A program made the position numbers and the translations under genes. Positions 5,705-6,164 of a DNA stretch of 6,164 nt are shown in pieces; positions within the stretch are counted from its first letter, which is position 1, and each line of letters begins with the position of its first letter. This stretch comes from Chloroflexota bacterium (lineage in GTDB: Bacteria; Chloroflexota; Anaerolineae; UBA1429). The DNA lies in NCBI GenBank assembly GCA_012513595.1, contig JAAZBY010000685.1:1-6164 (forward strand), given 5' to 3'. The notes beneath the pieces are model-generated. The model did not search any database. It saw only the letters and a program-made list of their open reading frames with translations, and had not been told where the DNA came from.

Positions 5705-5739
5705 GTGAGTGAGGAGCGGAAGACCCCGGGGGTCGTGAG
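5686..5739 (+). repeat. 24-bp direct repeat carrying the 3' hairpin arm
   Basis: Positions 5686-5709 and 5716-5739 are identical over 24 bp (beginning GCGGAAGACCCC and ending GGGTCGTGAG), 30 bp apart, with TGAGGA between. This duplicated the 3' arm of unit 3 without its 5' partner. Confidence 0.88.
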
Positions 5740-5776
5740 GTGCGACCCCGGGGGGCGTGCGTGGGGCGCCGGCCCC

Positions 5777-6164
5777 CTACGCCTCCACCCGCTCGAACTG
5801 GGCGTTGTACAGCTCGGCGTAGAACCCGCCGCGGGCCAGCAACTCCTCGTGCTGCCCCTGCTCTACAATGTCCCCCTCGTTCATCACCAGGATCACGTCG
5901 GCACTGCGGATCGTCGACAGCCGGTGCGCGATGATAAAGCTCGTGCGCCCCTGCATCAGCTCCACCATCGCCTCCTGGATCAGCACCTCGGTGCGCGTGT
6001 CGACCGAGCTGGTGGCCTCATCCAGGATCAGCATGCTCGGGTCGATCAGAATCGCCCGGGCGATGGTCAGCAACTGCTTTTGCCCCTGGGAGATGTTGGT
6101 GGCCTCTTCGTTGAGCACCAGGCCGTACCCCTCCGGCAGGGTGCGCACAAAGTGGTCCACCCGG
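5777..6164 (-). CDS. ABC exporter, C-terminal part of the nucleotide-binding domain (partial)
   Basis: The 3' end of a gene that enters from the right edge; the open frame runs through the window end, so GTG at 6160 is internal and not a start. About 128 residues of an ATP-binding domain are present: a variant signature motif NISQGQKQ (usual LSGGQ), Walker B with catalytic glutamate [12 protein letters not shown] including the D-loop, and the H-loop histidine in IIAHRLST. The [24 protein letters not shown] ending is typical of MsbA/MdlB/LmrA-type exporters, in which a six-helix membrane domain precedes the ATPase domain. Walker A and the membrane domain lie outside. The intact glutamate and the ISQGQ form are both common in one half of heterodimeric exporters (TmrAB and BmrCD type), so a partner gene may lie upstream. 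Substrate cannot be inferred. Confidence 0.93.
   Translation of the reverse strand, partial: RVDHFVRTLPEGYGLVLNEEATNISQGQKQLLTIARAILIDPSMLILDEATSSVDTRTEVLIQEAMVELMQGRTSFIIAHRLSTIRSADVILVMNEGDIVEQGQHEELLARGGFYAELYNAQFERVEA

Larger units (their letters stand above)
5413..5776. repeat. Non-coding array of large hairpin repeats between convergent genes
   Basis: About 360 bp separate the stop of dtd from that of the convergent ABC gene, and I see no gene in it. It is built from GACCCCCGGGGTC (or its complement GACCCCGGGGGTC) arms: three full hairpins (5422-5467, 5525-5569, 5619-5704), one extra half arm (5722-5734) and a decayed one (5744-5756). A linker between hairpins is also repeated: 5488-5514 and 5588-5614 are 27 bp with three differences, all transitions, 100 bp apart. 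TTCATGACCCCCGGGGT occurs at 5417-5433 and 5520-5536. Location at the 3' ends of two converging genes resembles REP/BIME-like intergenic elements. Possible roles are transcript ending, 3'-end protection or nucleoid binding; none is shown. Confidence 0.85.

Noticed and set aside
5523..5708. Short open frame through the hairpin array
   Set aside because: Its Arg/Gly/Pro/Ala-rich translation simply reads the repeats, and the repeat copies fall in different frames.
5413..5776. CRISPR array
   Set aside because: Repeats are long hairpins with related linkers; there are no unique spacers of uniform length and no cas gene nearby.

Overview
The window is a GC-rich bacterial chromosome segment of ordinary housekeeping genes. 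It carries five complete protein genes whose families I recognise or can partly describe, one complete gene of unknown function among the small alpha/beta-type proteins, and the 3' end of an ABC exporter gene. Strong GC bias at third codon positions produces many long antisense shadow frames, which I left out. The -10 boxes are sigma70-like (TATAAT, TATAGT). The mix of a 3D-domain protein beside ksgA, an FmdB zinc ribbon and a small alpha/beta protein that I associate with this phylum suggests a member of Chloroflexota. A GC-rich Firmicute relative such as Symbiobacterium is possible, because yabE-ksgA adjacency is also a Firmicutes trait. The taxonomic call is inference.

Layout. Positions 1-136 hold the end of an upstream transcription unit, closed by a strong intrinsic terminator. 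Positions 151-3858 are a tight plus-strand cluster: an HI0933/BaiN-type flavoprotein, a membrane-anchored protein with ubiquitin-like (DUF348) repeats, a G5-like region and a 3D domain, and the 16S rRNA dimethyltransferase KsgA/RsmA. The first two overlap by 4 nt and the last two are 10 nt apart, so one transcript with coupled translation is likely. Positions 3859-4154 are non-coding and end in a clear promoter and a leader for a single-gene fmdB unit (4155-4451). That unit closes with a long hairpin terminator, probably shared with the convergent small gene at 4533-4832 on the minus strand.

The small gene and dtd (4942-5412, D-aminoacyl-tRNA deacylase) are divergent. Their predicted promoters overlap and appear to share one palindromic -10 box, ACTATAGT. 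Between dtd and the convergent ABC exporter gene (minus strand, ending at 5777) lies a non-coding array of about 360 bp. It contains three long hairpins with identical or near-identical 13-bp outer arms and inner stems that differ by compensatory changes, plus tandem duplications. This array is the most unusual element in the window.

Functionally, KsgA and Dtd both serve translation (ribosome maturation and tRNA quality control). The 3D-domain protein is probably a cell-envelope factor. The flavoprotein and small-protein functions are unresolved. I see no defence system, mobile element, tRNA, rRNA or CRISPR array.
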